From Candidatus Atribacteria bacterium (lineage in GTDB: Bacteria > Atribacterota > JALVIU01): 6,216 bases of DNA. The position numbers and the translations under genes are program-made. Below the pieces are notes generated by a model. It saw only the letters and a program-made list of their open reading frames with translations. It had not been told where the DNA came from and made no database searches. Shown here piece by piece: positions 5,072-6,216 of this stretch (its first letter is position 1; every line of letters starts with the position of its first letter). The stretch covers positions 1 to 6,216 of the forward strand of contig JALVIU010000035.1 in assembly GCA_027028665.1 (NCBI GenBank). Direction: 5' to 3'.

Positions 5072-6216
5072 ATGATAAAGTGGCTAAAGAAAATTATAGC
5101 CTCAGATGAGGCGAGACTTAAGAAGCTTTGGAAAGAAGTAGAAAAAGTAAATTCTTTAGAAGATGATTTAAAAGGGCTTTCAGATGAAGAACTTGCATCA
5201 TATACTCCAAAATTTAAGGAGAAATTGGCCTCAGGAGAGACTCTGGATAGTCTCTTGCCTGAAGCCTTTGCTGTTGTAAGAGAGGCTGCAAAGCGCACCA
5301 TAGGGATGAGACATTTTGATGTACAGGTTCTTGGAGCTATAGTTCTTCACCAGGGAAGGATTGCAGAGATGAAAACTGGTGAAGGTAAGACTCTTGTTGC
5401 TACTATGCCTGCATATTTAAATGCACTTACAGGAAAAGGTGTGCATATTGTTACTGTAAATGATTATCTTGCAAAAAGGGATAGAGAATGGATGGGTCCC
5501 GTGTATGAATTTTTGGGTTTAAAGGTGGGTGTCCTTCAGCATGATCAAGGATTTAAAGAAAAAAAAGAGGCCTATCTCGCAGATATTACCTATGGAACAA
5601 ATAATGAGTTTGGCTTTGACTATTTAAGAGATAACATGTCTCTCCAGGAGGAAGAGCTTGTTCAGAGGGGGCATTATTATGCCATCATTGACGAGGTGGA
5701 TAGTATACTCATTGATGAGGCACGTACCCCACTTATCATATCTGGACCATCAGAAGGCTCTGTAGATATATACTATAGAGCTAATCTTGTTGCAAAGAAA
5801 CTGATAAAAGATGAAGATTTTGAAATAGATGAAAAGGCTAAAAATGTAACTTTGAAAGAGATCGGGGTAAAAAAAGCGGAGTCTCTATTTAAAGTGACAA
5901 ACCTTTATGAACCTTCCAATTCAGATCTTCTCCATGCACTTATACAGGCCTTAAAAGCCCATCATCTATTTAAAAGAGATGTAGACTATATTGTAAAAGA
6001 TGGTGAGGTAATTATTGTTGATGAATTTACAGGTAGGCTTATGTTTGGAAGAAGATATAGTGATGGATTACATCAGGCAATAGAGGCAAAAGAGGGTGTA
6101 AAAATAAAAAAGGAAAATCAAACCCTTGCAACTATTACCCTTCAAAACTATTTCCGTATGTATGAGAAGATAGCTGGAATGACAGGTACGGCAAAGACAG
6201 AAGAAGAGGAATTTTT
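5072..6216 (+). CDS. secA: SecA preprotein translocase ATPase, N-terminal part (runs off the window)
   Basis: SecA is the ATPase that pushes preproteins through the SecYEG channel. The first 381 codons are present and open at the right edge; a full SecA is roughly 800-900 residues. The start ATG 5072 is one base after the hpf stop and gives [20 protein letters not shown], a normal SecA N-terminus. There is no good ribosome site at the right distance (GGAGG at 5041-5045 is too far), so translation probably depends on ribosomes finishing hpf. Motifs in order: [20 protein letters not shown] (82-101), Walker A GEGKT (103-107), NDYLAKRD (130-137), [16 protein letters not shown] (174-189), Walker [15 protein letters not shown] (207-220), the preprotein cross-linking domain (about 225-310), VDEFTGR (316-322), and [20 protein letters not shown] (350-369) followed by [12 protein letters not shown]. 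The C-terminal half, including any zinc-binding tail, lies outside the window. Confidence 0.97.
   Translation, partial: MIKWLKKIIASDEARLKKLWKEVEKVNSLEDDLKGLSDEELASYTPKFKEKLASGETLDSLLPEAFAVVREAAKRTIGMRHFDVQVLGAIVLHQGRIAEMKTGEGKTLVATMPAYLNALTGKGVHIVTVNDYLAKRDREWMGPVYEFLGLKVGVLQHDQGFKEKKEAYLADITYGTNNEFGFDYLRDNMSLQEEELVQRGHYYAIIDEVDSILIDEARTPLIISGPSEGSVDIYYRANLVAKKLIKDEDFEIDEKAKNVTLKEIGVKKAESLFKVTNLYEPSNSDLLHALIQALKAHHLFKRDVDYIVKDGEVIIVDEFTGRLMFGRRYSDGLHQAIEAKEGVKIKKENQTLATITLQNYFRMYEKIAGMTGTAKTEEEEF

Overview
AT-rich bacterial DNA with strong Shine-Dalgarno sites, sigma-70/sigma-A-type promoters that all carry a TGn extended -10, and heavy use of ATA, AGA, AGG and GGA codons. A long-form hpf placed directly before secA is the arrangement common in Firmicutes and some related, often thermophilic, anaerobes. 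I would guess an anaerobe of that kind but cannot name a genus from the sequence.

The window has two parts. Positions 1 to about 1125, minus strand, are a decayed accessory (defence/RNA-repair) region. Read in the minus direction it holds: an N-terminal fragment of an RtcB-type RNA ligase with an in-frame stop at codon 8; a short fragment resembling the C-terminal end of a type I restriction specificity subunit (HsdS); one intact small gene for a PD-(D/E)XK nuclease-like protein; an 18-codon piece resembling an HsdS N-terminus; and a frameshifted AlbA_2 (Schlafen-type) domain running off the left edge. Most of these pieces are not open reading frames of any size and show up only by reading all three minus frames, so an ORF-based annotation would leave this stretch nearly blank.

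Positions 1189 to 6216, plus strand, are ordinary intact genes: a CaiB/BaiF family III CoA-transferase with its own promoter flanked by an 8-bp direct repeat; an exported two-domain 5'-nucleotidase-type metallophosphatase whose first metal-site histidine is replaced by glutamine; a cold-shock protein with a TTG start, its own promoter and a strong terminator; then long-form hibernation promoting factor (hpf) and the first 381 codons of secA, which runs off the right edge. hpf and secA are separated by one base and are probably translationally coupled.

I see no complete new system. The most interesting part is the left end: an intact nuclease-like gene between type I restriction and AlbA_2 fragments, which may be a leftover of a larger restriction/defence locus. 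No tRNA, rRNA, CRISPR array or insertion sequence was recognised.
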